Shown here one piece after another: positions 1 through 8,585 of a stretch of DNA of 64,000 bases (positions are counted from its first letter, which is position 1; each line of letters begins with the position of its first letter). A program made the translations under genes and the position numbers. Below the pieces are notes generated by a model that saw only the letters and a program-made list of their open reading frames with translations, was not told the origin of the DNA and did no database searches. Source of the stretch: Anaeromyxobacter terrae. GTDB taxonomy: Bacteria > Myxococcota > Myxococcia > Myxococcales > Anaeromyxobacteraceae. The stretch lies in assembly GCF_022690685.1 (NCBI RefSeq), contig NZ_JALCYY010000014.1, positions 1 through 64,000 of the forward strand, read 5' to 3'.

Positions 1-2
1 GC

Positions 3-560
3 TGGCTCGCCGCCACGGGCGGCCTCGCCGCCGTCACCGGCGCGGTCGGCATCGCGCTCGCGCCCGCCGCGGCGCGGGCGGCCCTCGCGCTCCCCGCGGC
101 GCTCGCCGCCCTCGTGGCGCTCCTCGTCTGGCGGCGGCTCGAGAAGACGACGTTCGGCGAGATCGTCGTGGCCGCCGCGCTCTCCTCGGCCGGGTGGGCC
201 GTCGCCCTCGCGGGCCACGCGCCCGCGGAGGACGCGCTCGCGGCCGCGCTCGCGTGGATCCTGGCCTTCGCGGCGGCGACCCTCGGCGTGCGCGTCATCC
301 TCGCCCGCGCTCGCTCGAAGGGCGCGGACGATCCCGGCAGGCTCCACGCCGCGCTCGCCGCCGCGCTCGCCGGCGTCGCGGTGCTGCTCTCCGCCGCCGG
401 CCTCCCCGCGGCGCTCGCCTGGGCGACGCTCCCGACCGCGCTCCTCTCGATCGTGATCTGCCTCGCGCGGTTCTCGCCGAAGCGCCTGCGCCCGCTCGGC
501 TGGGCCATCGTCGGCTCGTCCGCGGTGACGCTCGTGATCCTCGTCGCGGGCCTGCGGTAG
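3..560 (+). CDS. C-terminal part of an integral membrane protein, possibly YwiC-like (partial)
   Basis: The reading frame is open to the left edge of the window, so only the C-terminal 185 residues or so are present. They are very hydrophobic, with alternating Ala/Leu/Val-rich stretches that could form about five transmembrane helices, separated by short charged loops (RRLEK near the first loop, RARSKG, and SPKRLRPLGW before the last helix). The order of segments and the GEIVVAAALS and KRLRPLGW stretches remind me of the YwiC-like family of UbiA-related membrane proteins, but this is recognition from memory and not certain. It ends 10 bp before the end of the convergent usher gene. Function unknown. 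Confidence 0.6.
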   Translation, partial: WLAATGGLAAVTGAVGIALAPAAARAALALPAALAALVALLVWRRLEKTTFGEIVVAAALSSAGWAVALAGHAPAEDALAAALAWILAFAAATLGVRVILARARSKGADDPGRLHAALAAALAGVAVLLSAAGLPAALAWATLPTALLSIVICLARFSPKRLRPLGWAIVGSSAVTLVILVAGLR

Positions 561-570
561 CGCCTCACCC

Positions 571-3174
571 TCAGAGCAGCGGCTCGCGCGCCCCGCAGGT
601 GAGGGTGCCGAGCTCGAGCACGCCCGTGCCACTCTGCGGGATCTCGAGCGGCAGCTCGCACAGCTCGCCCTTCCAGTAGATCCGCGCAGCGTGCGCGCCG
701 GCGGGGACGTCCTCGAGCCAGAAGGCGCCGTCGGCGCCGACCGGCGAGCGGCGCGTGCCGCCGGGCACGTCCACCTCGAACGTCCCGTACGCCGGGACGT
801 CGGCGCGGTCGCGCCGCGCGATCCGGAGCCAGCCCTCGACCGCGCGGAGCCGCGCGACGTCGAAGCGCACGAGCGCCGCCCCGCGAGGCCGCGCGGCGAC
901 GACATGCTCCGTGAGGCCGACGCGGTAGCTCTGCGGCACGTCCGCGTCCTCGATCCCGAGCCGGTTGCCGTAGTAGGGCAAGAGCCCCGGGACGAGCAGG
1001 TCGCCGTGCGCGTCGGTGCGCCCGACCGGGCGGCGGTCGAGGTAGGCGCGGACGCCGGCGACCCCCGGGACGCGCACGAGGGCGAAGCCCTGCTCGACCG
1101 GGCGCGTGGCGAAGAGCCGGCCTCCGAGGAGCACGAGCGCACCCGACGCCGAGGCCGAGCCGACGTCGGACCCGTCCGCGCGGTCGTAGCCGAGCTCGTA
1201 GCGCCCGAACTCGGGCTGCGCCTGCAAGAGGCCGCTCACGGAGCCGCCGGCGCCGGAGTCGGCGCGGAGCCGGTAGCCGACGCCCGGGCCGACCGGGACC
1301 GACCGCTGGAGCCCGCTGCTCGCGCTCGTGCCCGCGCGCTCGGAGCGGACGCCCGCGTCGAACGTCCCGCCGCCCGGCGCGGAGAGGACGAGCTGCGCGA
1401 AGAACGCCGCGGCCGGCTCCGCGGCGCGATCCTTCGTGAGCGAGGCGGACGCGAGGAGCCAGGCGCCGGCGCGGATGCGCAGGGAGGTGCGCGCCTCGAG
1501 CCGCTGGCTCGCGCCCGCGTCGCGCTGCTCCGCGCCCACCCACTGGAGCTGCACGCTCGCGCGGCCGCCGAGGGGCGCCGCGACGTGGGCGCTCGCGCGC
1601 CACAGCGCGCGATCGGCGCTCGCGGCGAGCGTGGAGTTCGCGTACCGGCTCGAGAGGAGCGAGGCGTCCGCGCCGAGCGCGAAGCGGCGCGCGGCGTGGC
1701 GCCAGGCGACGAACGCGGCGGCGCCGGGGGTGCGGTCGTCGGCGCTCGCGGCTCCGGCGAGCTCGAGCTCGCTCGAGCCGAGGCCGAGCGCGGCGGAGGC
1801 GCCGGCCTGCTGCACCCGGGGCCCGAGCTCCAGCCGGCCGCCGCCGGTGAGCCAGTCCGTGAGGCCGCGCCGCTGCCGCGCGACGAGGACGGGATCGCCG
1901 TAGGCGAAGCTCGCCGTGCCGAAGCGCTCCCGCACCGCGCCGAGCCACAGCCCGGGCTCGTCGAGGCCGCGGGCGAGCAGCCCCTGCGCCTGGTAGTGCG
2001 CCGCCTCGATCGCCTGCGTGCGCCCGAACGCGTCGCGCACCACGATCCGGACGTCGTTCGCGCCCGCGGTGACCGGCAGGTTGGAGAGGTCGTAGGTGCC
2101 CGGGGCGACCGTGAGCGTGCGCGCGAGCGCGCCGTTCACGTAGACGTCGACGGTGGAGGGCGTGGCGGCGAAGGCGGTGGCGCCCGGGAGTGGCGTGCGC
2201 GCGAGGTAGGGGTCGAGCGACACGTCCCGCGCGAGGCCGACGCCGCCGAGGAGCGGCGCGCCGGAGAGCGCGTCGGGCGGGACGAGCGCGTCGCCCGCCG
2301 TCAGGCGCAGGAGCCGCTCCGGGCGATCCACGGTGAGCGTCGTGAGCCCGCGCACCGCGCCCGCCGCCCGCGTGGCCGAGACCGACCCGGCGAGGAGCGC
2401 CGGGCCGCGCGACACGCCCGCCTCGAGGAAGCCCGACACGTCCTCCTCCGTGGTGGCGCGCCCCGCGTAGTTGAGGAACGCGCTCGGCGCGTCTCCCGTC
2501 TCGAGCCCGGCGGGGCGGCTCGAGGCGCGCAGGTCGAGCGCGCCGCGACCGAGGAGCGGCTGGGCGACCTCGAGCCGGATCGCGAGCGCGCGCTCGTCGA
2601 GGTCGAAGCGCACGCCGGGCGCGAGCGAGCGGAGCGACACGACCGCGCGGCCGTCGAGCTCGCGGCGGGCGCCCCCGAACCCGGCGAGGCCCGCGCGAGA
2701 GAGATCGGCGGGCGCGATCCAGATGTCCTGCGGCGCCACGAGGACGAGGGCGGTGTCGGCCGGCACGCCGTTCACGAAGAGCTGGAGGAAGGCCGGCCGG
2801 AGATCGCCCTCGGCGGCGGACAGGTCCTGCTCGGCCGCGGCGGGGTGCGGGGGCGGGGCCGCGTCGAGCTGCTCCGTGGCCGAGAGGGCGAGGGCGGTGG
2901 GGGGGAGGGGGGAGCTGGGGGTGGGGGTCGCGGTCGCGATCTGGGTCGAGGTCGCGGTCGAGGTCGCGGTCGGGGTCGCGGTCGGGGTCGCGGTCGGGGT
3001 CGCGGTCGGGGTCGCGGTCGCGGTCGCGGTCGGGGTCGGGGTCGCGGTCGGGGTCGCGGTCGGGGTCGCGGTCGGGGTCGGGGCCACCGTCGAAGTCGAG
3101 ATCGCCGCCACCGCCGCCGCGGCGGACGCGGCGGCGACGAACGCGAGGACGCGGGCGAGGCGGCTACGGGTCAC
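571..3174 (-). CDS. Outer-membrane usher of a chaperone-usher pilus (FimD/CsuD type) with a Thr/Pro/Ala repeat linker
   Basis: Ushers are outer-membrane beta-barrels that accept chaperone-bound pilus subunits and secrete them. This 867-residue protein has about the usual usher length. Residues 1-27 look like a signal peptide. Residues about 30-85 are an unusual low-complexity run of Thr-Pro and Thr-Ala units. The N-terminal usher domain starts near residue 125 (LQLFVNGVPAD). A middle part with alternating glycine-rich beta strands contains a plug-like stretch (TVDVYVNGALARTLTVAPGTYDLSNLPV), and the C-terminal domains include GLLPYYGNRLGIE and a last segment ending in LTCGAREPLL. The start codon lies inside the end of the upstream chaperone gene (11-bp overlap), so the two are translationally coupled. 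Two spore-coat-U subunits lie divergently, giving a Csu-like locus. Identity as an usher is firm; the pilus type is inferred from the neighbours. Confidence 0.88.
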   Translation of the reverse strand: MTRSRLARVLAFVAAASAAAAVAAISTSTVAPTPTATPTATPTATPTPTATATATPTATPTATPTATPTATSTATSTQIATATPTPSSPLPPTALALSATEQLDAAPPPHPAAAEQDLSAAEGDLRPAFLQLFVNGVPADTALVLVAPQDIWIAPADLSRAGLAGFGGARRELDGRAVVSLRSLAPGVRFDLDERALAIRLEVAQPLLGRGALDLRASSRPAGLETGDAPSAFLNYAGRATTEEDVSGFLEAGVSRGPALLAGSVSATRAAGAVRGLTTLTVDRPERLLRLTAGDALVPPDALSGAPLLGGVGLARDVSLDPYLARTPLPGATAFAATPSTVDVYVNGALARTLTVAPGTYDLSNLPVTAGANDVRIVVRDAFGRTQAIEAAHYQAQGLLARGLDEPGLWLGAVRERFGTASFAYGDPVLVARQRRGLTDWLTGGGRLELGPRVQQAGASAALGLGSSELELAGAASADDRTPGAAAFVAWRHAARRFALGADASLLSSRYANSTLAASADRALWRASAHVAAPLGGRASVQLQWVGAEQRDAGASQRLEARTSLRIRAGAWLLASASLTKDRAAEPAAAFFAQLVLSAPGGGTFDAGVRSERAGTSASSGLQRSVPVGPGVGYRLRADSGAGGSVSGLLQAQPEFGRYELGYDRADGSDVGSASASGALVLLGGRLFATRPVEQGFALVRVPGVAGVRAYLDRRPVGRTDAHGDLLVPGLLPYYGNRLGIEDADVPQSYRVGLTEHVVAARPRGAALVRFDVARLRAVEGWLRIARRDRADVPAYGTFEVDVPGGTRRSPVGADGAFWLEDVPAGAHAARIYWKGELCELPLEIPQSGTGVLELGTLTCGAREPLL
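2925..3084. repeat. Tandem hexanucleotide/dodecanucleotide repeat inside the usher gene
   Basis: About 160 bp is built from the unit GGTCGC or GGTCGG (plus-strand view) in near-perfect tandem order. Read on the coding strand it gives ACC-CCG-ACC-GCG, that is Thr-Pro-Thr-Ala, repeated. The unit is a multiple of three, so a change in copy number would lengthen or shorten the linker without shifting the frame. Confidence 0.9.
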
Positions 3175-3910
3175 GGCACGCGCCCGGGGCGCGCGCTTCG
3201 ATCGCGCCGCGCTCCAGCGCGGCCGAAGCGACGACGGTGGCGGCCCGCGCGCACGCCTCCGCCGGGACCTCGACCTCGTACACCCGCTCGCCGCCGGCGA
3301 GCACGTACCAGGCCTCGAGCGACCTCTCGAACAGCCGCGCGCCGTCGGCCGCGACGAGCGCGAGGCTGACCGACCTCGGTCGCAGGCGGACCGTACCCGG
3401 GTTGCGCAGCGCGAAGCGGACGCGCGACCCGTCCCGGCCGAGGAAGGCGAGCTCGCCGCGCTCGACGCGGGCGGTCGGGGCGAGGAAGACGGGCACGCCG
3501 ATGCGCGTCAGCACCCGCACGTGCGCGGCGTCCTCTGCGCTCTCGGCGCGGGGCAGCTCCTCGATGAAGATGCGCCAGGTGCGCTCGGCCGCCGCCGGAG
3601 CGACGTCGGTCCCGATGCGCAGGGAGCGCGCCTCGCCCGCGGCGAGCTCGAGGAGCGGCGGGAAGACGGCGAGCTCGCGCGTGGGGGAGAGGTCCATCGC
3701 GCCGTCCGGCTTCTGCGCCCACCGGTACGCGCGGATCTGGTAGCGCGCCGGCGCGCCGCCGCCGTTCCTGAGCGACATGAGCGCGGTGCGGGCGCCGCCT
3801 GACAGCTCCACGTTCACGGGCGAGACGTCGAGATCGCCGGCACGGGCGGCCGTGGGCGCGAGCGCGGCGAGGACGAGGAGGGCGCGGGCGGCGCGGAGGA
3901 GCGGTCGCAT
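3164..3910 (-). CDS. Periplasmic pilus chaperone (PapD/CsuC-like)
   Basis: Pilus chaperones hold subunits in the periplasm and deliver them to the usher. The 248-residue protein has a clear signal peptide (RAARALLVLAALAPTAARA) followed by DLDVSPVNVELSGG, a typical first beta strand of the PapD-like immunoglobulin fold. Further family hallmarks are SLRNGGGAPARYQIRAYRW and FPPLLELAAGEARSLRIG, matching the conserved arginine- and proline-bearing strands of this fold, then RIFIEELPR. The length is normal. Its 3' end overlaps the usher start by 11 bp. Its ATG lies 62 bp from the divergent SCPU gene, so both share a very short intergenic region. Confidence 0.87.
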   Translation of the reverse strand: MRPLLRAARALLVLAALAPTAARAGDLDVSPVNVELSGGARTALMSLRNGGGAPARYQIRAYRWAQKPDGAMDLSPTRELAVFPPLLELAAGEARSLRIGTDVAPAAAERTWRIFIEELPRAESAEDAAHVRVLTRIGVPVFLAPTARVERGELAFLGRDGSRVRFALRNPGTVRLRPRSVSLALVAADGARLFERSLEAWYVLAGGERVYEVEVPAEACARAATVVASAALERGAIEARAPGACRDP

Positions 3911-3972
3911 TGGGACGTGGACTGGCGAGGTCGGTGGCGCCGGAGTCTAATACGCGCAATCTCGCACCAGCA

Positions 3973-4473
3973 ATGAAACGGCCGCTCTCACAGCGTCTCA
4001 CCGCCGCGCGTCACGCGGCGCTCGCCGTGGCGGCGATGTGCGCGGCGTCCGGCGCGCACACGGCCGTCGCGATCCAGCCCCCGGCCTCCGGGCCCACCTG
4101 TACCGTGAGCGCGGGGAGCGCCATCGCGTTCGGCGCCTACGATCCCTTCTCGCCCGTGCCGCTCGACTCCGTCGGAACGCTCACGCTGGACTGCCCGATC
4201 GGCCAGGTCGCCACGGTGACGATCGGGACGGGCCAGGCGGGCACCTTCTCGCCGCGCGCGCTGCGCGGGCCGGGCGGAGCTGCGCTCGGGTACAACCTCT
4301 ACCTCGACGCGCAGCGCACGCGGGTGTGGGGCGACGGGACGGGCGGGACGTCCACGGGACCGTTCGACAGCAGGAAGGGGAAGCAGGTGTCCATCTTCGC
4401 CCGCGCCTTCGCCGGCCAGGACGTGCCCGCGGGCGCGTACGCCGACACGGTCGTCGTGACGGTCGAGTTCTGA
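3973..4473 (+). CDS. Spore coat U (SCPU) domain pilus subunit
   Basis: SCPU proteins are secreted subunits of Csu-like chaperone-usher pili. I start at the ATG at 3973 (MKRPLSQRL), which puts a signal peptide of about 33 residues at the N-terminus (HAALAVAAMCAASGAHTAVA). An upstream in-frame start would add residues with no signal character. The mature part begins with CTVSAGSAIAFGAYDPFSPVPLDS, a typical SCPU opening with a conserved cysteine paired to the one in LTLDCPIG. It ends in the strand YADTVVVTVEF, as subunits of this family do. A TAATAC hexamer 20 bp upstream could be a -10 box, but no good -35 is visible. It is divergent from the chaperone and usher genes. Confidence 0.83.
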   Translation: MKRPLSQRLTAARHAALAVAAMCAASGAHTAVAIQPPASGPTCTVSAGSAIAFGAYDPFSPVPLDSVGTLTLDCPIGQVATVTIGTGQAGTFSPRALRGPGGAALGYNLYLDAQRTRVWGDGTGGTSTGPFDSRKGKQVSIFARAFAGQDVPAGAYADTVVVTVEF

Positions 4474-4707
4474 GCGTCGCCCGCGCTGCCCGTCGGGACA
4501 CGCGCAGTCGCGTCGGCGAGGCGGCCTCACGCTCCACGCTCACGATATCGCGTGCGGGCGCGGCGCCCGTTCACTCACCTCGGCCGCCGGTGGCGCACGT
4601 TTCCGCGTCACGTCCGCGTGGGCTTCCTCGCGATCCGCGCGGCGCTAAGCTGGCGATCATCCGGCGCGCGTGCAGGATCCGGCGCCGAACCCTCGCCAAG
4701 GAATCAT

Positions 4708-5214
4708 ATGAACCGCACCGCCCTCCGCCTCTCGCTCGCGCTCGCCGCCGTCCTCTCGTCCACGGCCGCCCGCGCCGGGACCGCCACCGCGACCATCAAC
4801 GTGAGCGCGCAGGTTCCGCAGAGCTGCAAGATCACGAGCAGCTCGGACATCGCCTTCGGCGCGTACGACCCGGTGGTCACCCATGCGTCGGCTGCGAAGA
4901 CCGCGACCGGCAGCGTCACGCTGCAGTGCACGAAGGGTACGACCTACGACCTGAAGCTCGGGCTCGGCTCGAACGCGGCGGGATCGCAGCGGCAGCTCAA
5001 GAGCCCCACGACGAGCGCCGTGCTCAGCTACGACCTCTACTCGGACACGGCCTCGCCCGCGACGCCGTGGAACGAGACGACCTACGTCACGAAGACCGCG
5101 GCCAACATGAGCCCCGCGACGCTCACGATCTACGCCGAGATCCCCGCCGGCCAGCCGACGGCGGAGGTCGCGGCCGACTACGCCGACTCGGTCACGGCGA
5201 CGCTGAACTTCTAG
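4708..5214 (+). CDS. Spore coat U (SCPU) domain pilus subunit, second copy
   Basis: This is a paralogue of the preceding gene. The ATG at 4708 follows an AAGGA ribosome site and starts a clean signal peptide (RLSLALAAVLSSTAARAG). The mature domain has the SCPU pattern VSAQVPQSCKITSSSDIAFGAYDP, a second cysteine in SVTLQCTKGT, LSYDLYSD near the middle, and the terminal strand ADYADSVTATLNF. It is 168 residues long, about normal. The two subunits share the IAFGAYDP motif and the ending but differ elsewhere, so one may be the main shaft and the other a tip or minor subunit; which is which cannot be told from sequence. A strong terminator follows 47 bp downstream. Confidence 0.85.
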   Translation: MNRTALRLSLALAAVLSSTAARAGTATATINVSAQVPQSCKITSSSDIAFGAYDPVVTHASAAKTATGSVTLQCTKGTTYDLKLGLGSNAAGSQRQLKSPTTSAVLSYDLYSDTASPATPWNETTYVTKTAANMSPATLTIYAEIPAGQPTAEVAADYADSVTATLNF

Positions 5215-5260
5215 CCTCGTCGGACGTCGACCCGCCGGCAGGCTGCGGCGCGGAGGGGGA

Positions 5261-5290
5261 GACCCGGGACCTCGGTCCCGGGTCTTTCTT
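5261..5290 (+). terminator. Rho-independent terminator after the pilus subunit genes
   Basis: A perfect 10-bp stem (GACCCGGGAC / GTCCCGGGTC) with a 4-base CTCG loop is followed by TTTCTT. It closes the SCPU transcription unit and separates it from the histidine kinase. Confidence 0.9.
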
Positions 5291-5478
5291 CGTTCATGGC
5301 CGGGCGACCTCGGCGGCGGCGTCGTCGGCGCCCCGCTCCTCCTCCCCGCCAGCCCGGCCGTCTCCCCAGCAGGGGCCCTGTTCGCGCGAAGCTCCAGCGG
5401 TCTATCTGAGGGATCCCTCGCGTGGTGCCCCTCCGCAGCACGCGCGGCGCCGGCGCCTCGCGCATATCCAGGTCGGAG

Positions 5479-7758
5479 ATGGAGAACTCGCCCCCTTCGC
5501 CCGCGGAACACCCGTTCGACGAGCGCTCCGAGGCCTCGGCGCGCGCGAGCCCCGAGCGCAACACCACGCGCGAGGAGCGGCCGCGCCCCGACCCCGAGCG
5601 CCCGGTCGCGATCGGCGAGCCGCAGCCCATCGACGTCCTCGCCGTCGACGACGACCCGCGGAACCTCGAGGTGACGCGCGCGCTCCTCTCCCGCTCCGGC
5701 GCGCGAATCGTGGAGGCCTCCACCGCCGAGGAGGCGCTGCGCATCCTCCTCACCCGCGAGGTCGCGCTCATCCTCCTCGACGTCAATCTCCCCGGGATGT
5801 CGGGGCTCGAGATGGCGAAGCTCGTGCGCGCGCGCGAGCGCACCCGCCACACGCCCATCATCTTCCTCACCGCGAGCTCCGACGTGCGGCTGCTCGAGCG
5901 CGGCTACGCCCTCGGCGCGGTCGACTTCCTCACCACGCCCGTGCCGGAGCAGGCGCTCCGCGCGAAGGTCGCGTTCTTCATCGAGGCGCACCGGAAGAAC
6001 GAGGTGTTGCGCCGCAACTCGGAGCTTCTCCGCGCCGCGCACGAGCGCGAGCTCGCCCGGAACGTGGCCGAGGCGCGGCGCCGCTGGGAGGAGGAGGCGC
6101 TCCGGCGCGAGATGGAGCGGGATCGGCGGCTCGTGGAGACGCTCCACAAGGCGAACGAGCGCCTCAAGATCCTCTCCGGCGTCCGGAGCGACCTGCTCTC
6201 GACCGAGAACGTGCGCGAGCGGCTCCCGGCGATCTGCGAGCGCGTCGCCACGCAGCTCGGCCTCGAGCGCTGGGCGGTGCACGTCGCCGGCCCGGACGGC
6301 CGGCTGTCGCTCGTCGCCGCGGGCGGCGCGCAAGACGACGCGGCGGAGCGCGTGGCGTCGCTCGACTCTGCCGAGGCGATCCTCGGCGGCCTCGCGCCGT
6401 GGGTGTCGGGGCGGGGAGAGCCGCTGCCGCCCGTCGCAGCCGCGCTCGGCGCAGCCTGCTGTGTGGCGCGGCCGTGCCTCGCGGGCGGGAAGGTGATCGC
6501 CACGCTCGCCTTCGGCTCCGCCGAGCGGGACGCGTGCGATCCGGACGATCCCGCCACGCTCGAGCTCGTCGGCTACGCCATCGCGATGGCGCTCGATCGC
6601 GATCGACTCATCGCCGAGCTGCAGGGCCGCAACGCGGAGCTGCGCGAGGCCGACCATCGCAAGGACCAGTTCCTCGCCATGCTCGCGCACGAGCTCCGCA
6701 ACCCGCTCGCGCCCGTCTCGAACGCGGTGCGTCTCCTCCAGGAGTACGGCGCCGACGCGCGCGTCCGGGAGCGCGCGCTCCAGGCGGCGGGGCGGCAGGT
6801 GCGGCACATGGCGCGGCTCGTCGACGATCTGCTCGACGTGTCTCGCATCCGGAGCGGGAAGGTCCGCCTGCGCAAGGACGTCGTCGATCTCGTCCAGGTG
6901 GTGCGGGACGCCGTGCAGACGATGCAGGAGCTCGTCATGTCGCGGCGCCACGCCCTCGGGGTGTCCCTGCCGGACGGGCCGCTCCTCGTGGAGGGGGACA
7001 CGGTGCGCCTCGCGCAGGTGGTCGAGAACCTCGTCGCGAACGCCGCGAAGTACACCGATCCCGGCGGGCACCTGCGCGTCGCCCTCGCGCGGGCGGGGGA
7101 CGAGGCCGTCCTCTCCGTCCAGGACGACGGCATCGGCATCGCGCCCGAGCTCGCGACCGGCATCTTCGAGCCGTTCGTGCAGGCCGAGCAGGGCATGGAC
7201 CGCTCCCGCGGCGGCCTCGGCATCGGACTCTCGCTCGTGAAGAGCCTCGTCGAGATGCACGGCGGCAGGGTGGGCGTGGAGAGCCCCGGCCCGGCGCGAG
7301 GCTCGACCTTCACGGTGCGGCTCCCCGCGCTCGCCGCCGACACCGCGGTCCCAACGCCGGCTCGTCCGACGTCGCCCGCGCCCCCCGCCGCCGAGCCCAC
7401 GGCGCCGCGCGACATCCTCATCGTCGAGGACATCGCCGACATCCGCGAGACGCTCGGCGAGCTCCTCCGCCGCCGCGGCCACGGGGTGCGCGAGGCCGAT
7501 GGCGGGCGCGCCGCCCTCGAGCTCGCCCGCGCGGCGCCCCCGGAGATCGCGCTCGTCGACATCGGGCTCCCCGAGATCGACGGGTACGAGGTGGCGCAGC
7601 GCCTGCGCGAGATCGCGCCTGCGACTCGGCTCGTCGCGCTCACCGGCTACGGCGGCGCCGAGGACCGGCGCCGCGCCTCCGAGGCCGGCTTCCGCGCGCA
7701 CCTGGTGAAGCCGATCGACATCGACGACCTCATCGCCCTCATCGACACGCTGGACTGA
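5479..7758 (+). CDS. Soluble hybrid histidine kinase with two receiver domains (REC-GAF-like-HisKA-HATPase-REC)
   Basis: This 759-residue protein has no membrane segment. Order: receiver 1 at about 50-170 (phospho-acceptor Asp101 in LLDVNLPGMSG), a charged coiled-coil linker, a GAF-like region at about 225-385, HisKA with His404 in MLAHELRNPLAP, and HATPase with the N box LVENLVANAAK, G1 DDGIGIAP and G2 GGLGIGLSLVK. Receiver 2 is at about 640-755 (Asp694 in LVDIGLPEIDG, Lys in HLVKPID). An N-terminal receiver suggests it takes phosphoryl groups or regulation from another kinase, and the C-terminal receiver passes the signal on. No DNA-binding partner is adjacent, so it is an orphan. I chose the ATG at 5479, with an AGG six bases upstream; a GTG at 5422 would add 19 residues. 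Confidence 0.9.
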   Translation: MENSPPSPAEHPFDERSEASARASPERNTTREERPRPDPERPVAIGEPQPIDVLAVDDDPRNLEVTRALLSRSGARIVEASTAEEALRILLTREVALILLDVNLPGMSGLEMAKLVRARERTRHTPIIFLTASSDVRLLERGYALGAVDFLTTPVPEQALRAKVAFFIEAHRKNEVLRRNSELLRAAHERELARNVAEARRRWEEEALRREMERDRRLVETLHKANERLKILSGVRSDLLSTENVRERLPAICERVATQLGLERWAVHVAGPDGRLSLVAAGGAQDDAAERVASLDSAEAILGGLAPWVSGRGEPLPPVAAALGAACCVARPCLAGGKVIATLAFGSAERDACDPDDPATLELVGYAIAMALDRDRLIAELQGRNAELREADHRKDQFLAMLAHELRNPLAPVSNAVRLLQEYGADARVRERALQAAGRQVRHMARLVDDLLDVSRIRSGKVRLRKDVVDLVQVVRDAVQTMQELVMSRRHALGVSLPDGPLLVEGDTVRLAQVVENLVANAAKYTDPGGHLRVALARAGDEAVLSVQDDGIGIAPELATGIFEPFVQAEQGMDRSRGGLGIGLSLVKSLVEMHGGRVGVESPGPARGSTFTVRLPALAADTAVPTPARPTSPAPPAAEPTAPRDILIVEDIADIRETLGELLRRRGHGVREADGGRAALELARAAPPEIALVDIGLPEIDGYEVAQRLREIAPATRLVALTGYGGAEDRRRASEAGFRAHLVKPIDIDDLIALIDTLD

Positions 7759-7773
7759 CGCGCCGGCGCGACG

Positions 7774-8436
7774 TCAGGGCACCGGCTCACCGCGCACCTT
7801 GGCGCGGAGGTCCACCCACCAGTCGTTCACCGTCCCGTACACGTTGTCGGGTCCCTGGTCGGCGCGGCTGGAGGTGTCGAGGTGGCAGACCACCTCGAGC
7901 GCGGTGACGCCGTCGCCGGCGTCGTAGGCGACGAGCGAGCCCGACTGCACGCGGATGTCCTCGATCCCGTCGACCTTCTGGTAGCGGAACCCGATCTGCT
8001 CGGGCGCCTCCATCGTGCCGAGGAGCGGCCCGCCGCGGTACACGATCGTCCAGCGCCCCTTGTAGATGGCGGGGCCGGCGGCGTAGCGGATCGAGAAGGA
8101 GATGGGGTAGTCCGGCTCGACGTTCGGTGTCGCGTACCAGCTGTCCGTCCCGTGGATGCGACTCACGCGCGGGTCGCGCAGCGCCTCGAGCACCTGCGGC
8201 AGCGACGCGTGCAGGTACGCCGCGCCGTGCGCGAAGGCGAGGCGACCCTCGCGCCAGCCGGCCACGATCTGGATCGCCTCGGGGTGCCGGTCGTCCCCTT
8301 CCGGCGGAGGGAACGCGGCGGTGGAGGGCTCGATCGGCTGGTAGCCGTCCTTGGGGTCGAACGGGGTCTTCACGTTGTCGGGGCAGCCGGCGAGCGCGGC
8401 GGACGCGAGCAACGCGACTGCATGAGGGAAGCGCAT
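7774..8436 (-). CDS. Lipoprotein of unknown function, possibly START/SRPBCC-like
   Basis: The 220-residue protein starts with a lipoprotein signal (VALLASAALAGC, Cys17), so it should be lipid-anchored. The rest is soluble. Stretches such as AAYLHASLPQVLEALRDPRVSRIHG, then FSIRYAAGPAIYKGRWTIVYRGG and a late VTALEVVCHLDTSS, have the helix-then-beta-sheet order and the YAAGP...W..VYR pattern of START-like (SRPBCC) lipid-binding folds, but this is only a suspicion. It converges on the histidine kinase with 15 bp between the stop codons. I do not recognise a named family. Confidence 0.75.
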   Translation of the reverse strand: MRFPHAVALLASAALAGCPDNVKTPFDPKDGYQPIEPSTAAFPPPEGDDRHPEAIQIVAGWREGRLAFAHGAAYLHASLPQVLEALRDPRVSRIHGTDSWYATPNVEPDYPISFSIRYAAGPAIYKGRWTIVYRGGPLLGTMEAPEQIGFRYQKVDGIEDIRVQSGSLVAYDAGDGVTALEVVCHLDTSSRADQGPDNVYGTVNDWWVDLRAKVRGEPVP

Positions 8437-8585
8437 GGTCGGCCTCCGGGTGAACGCATAGCGCCGCGGCGGGCCGGTGCCGCTCCCACGCGGCGCCGCA
8501 CCCCGAGCGGGAGACCTCGAATCGGCTCGTTGACGGAAGGTTCGGGCGGTGGTGCGCTCGTGCTCCCGACTCGCACGAGGTCACC

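Noticed and set aside
691-3369. Plus-strand open frame of 892 codons opposite the usher gene
   Set aside because: Composition is Arg/Glu/Gly shadow typical of the complement of a GC-rich gene, and the minus-strand usher has clear family motifs.
5422-5478. GTG at 5422 as start of the hybrid kinase
   Set aside because: No ribosome site; the ATG at 5479 has an AGG at suitable distance. Not excluded, only less likely.
7756-7776. TGACG...CGTCA dyad between convergent stop codons
   Set aside because: Imperfect, short and made largely of the two stop regions; no T-run.
4038-7907. Plus-strand open frame of 1289 codons over SCPU and kinase genes
   Set aside because: Same-strand frame-shifted shadow of the SCPU genes and the histidine kinase; product is Arg/His/Pro-rich without motifs.
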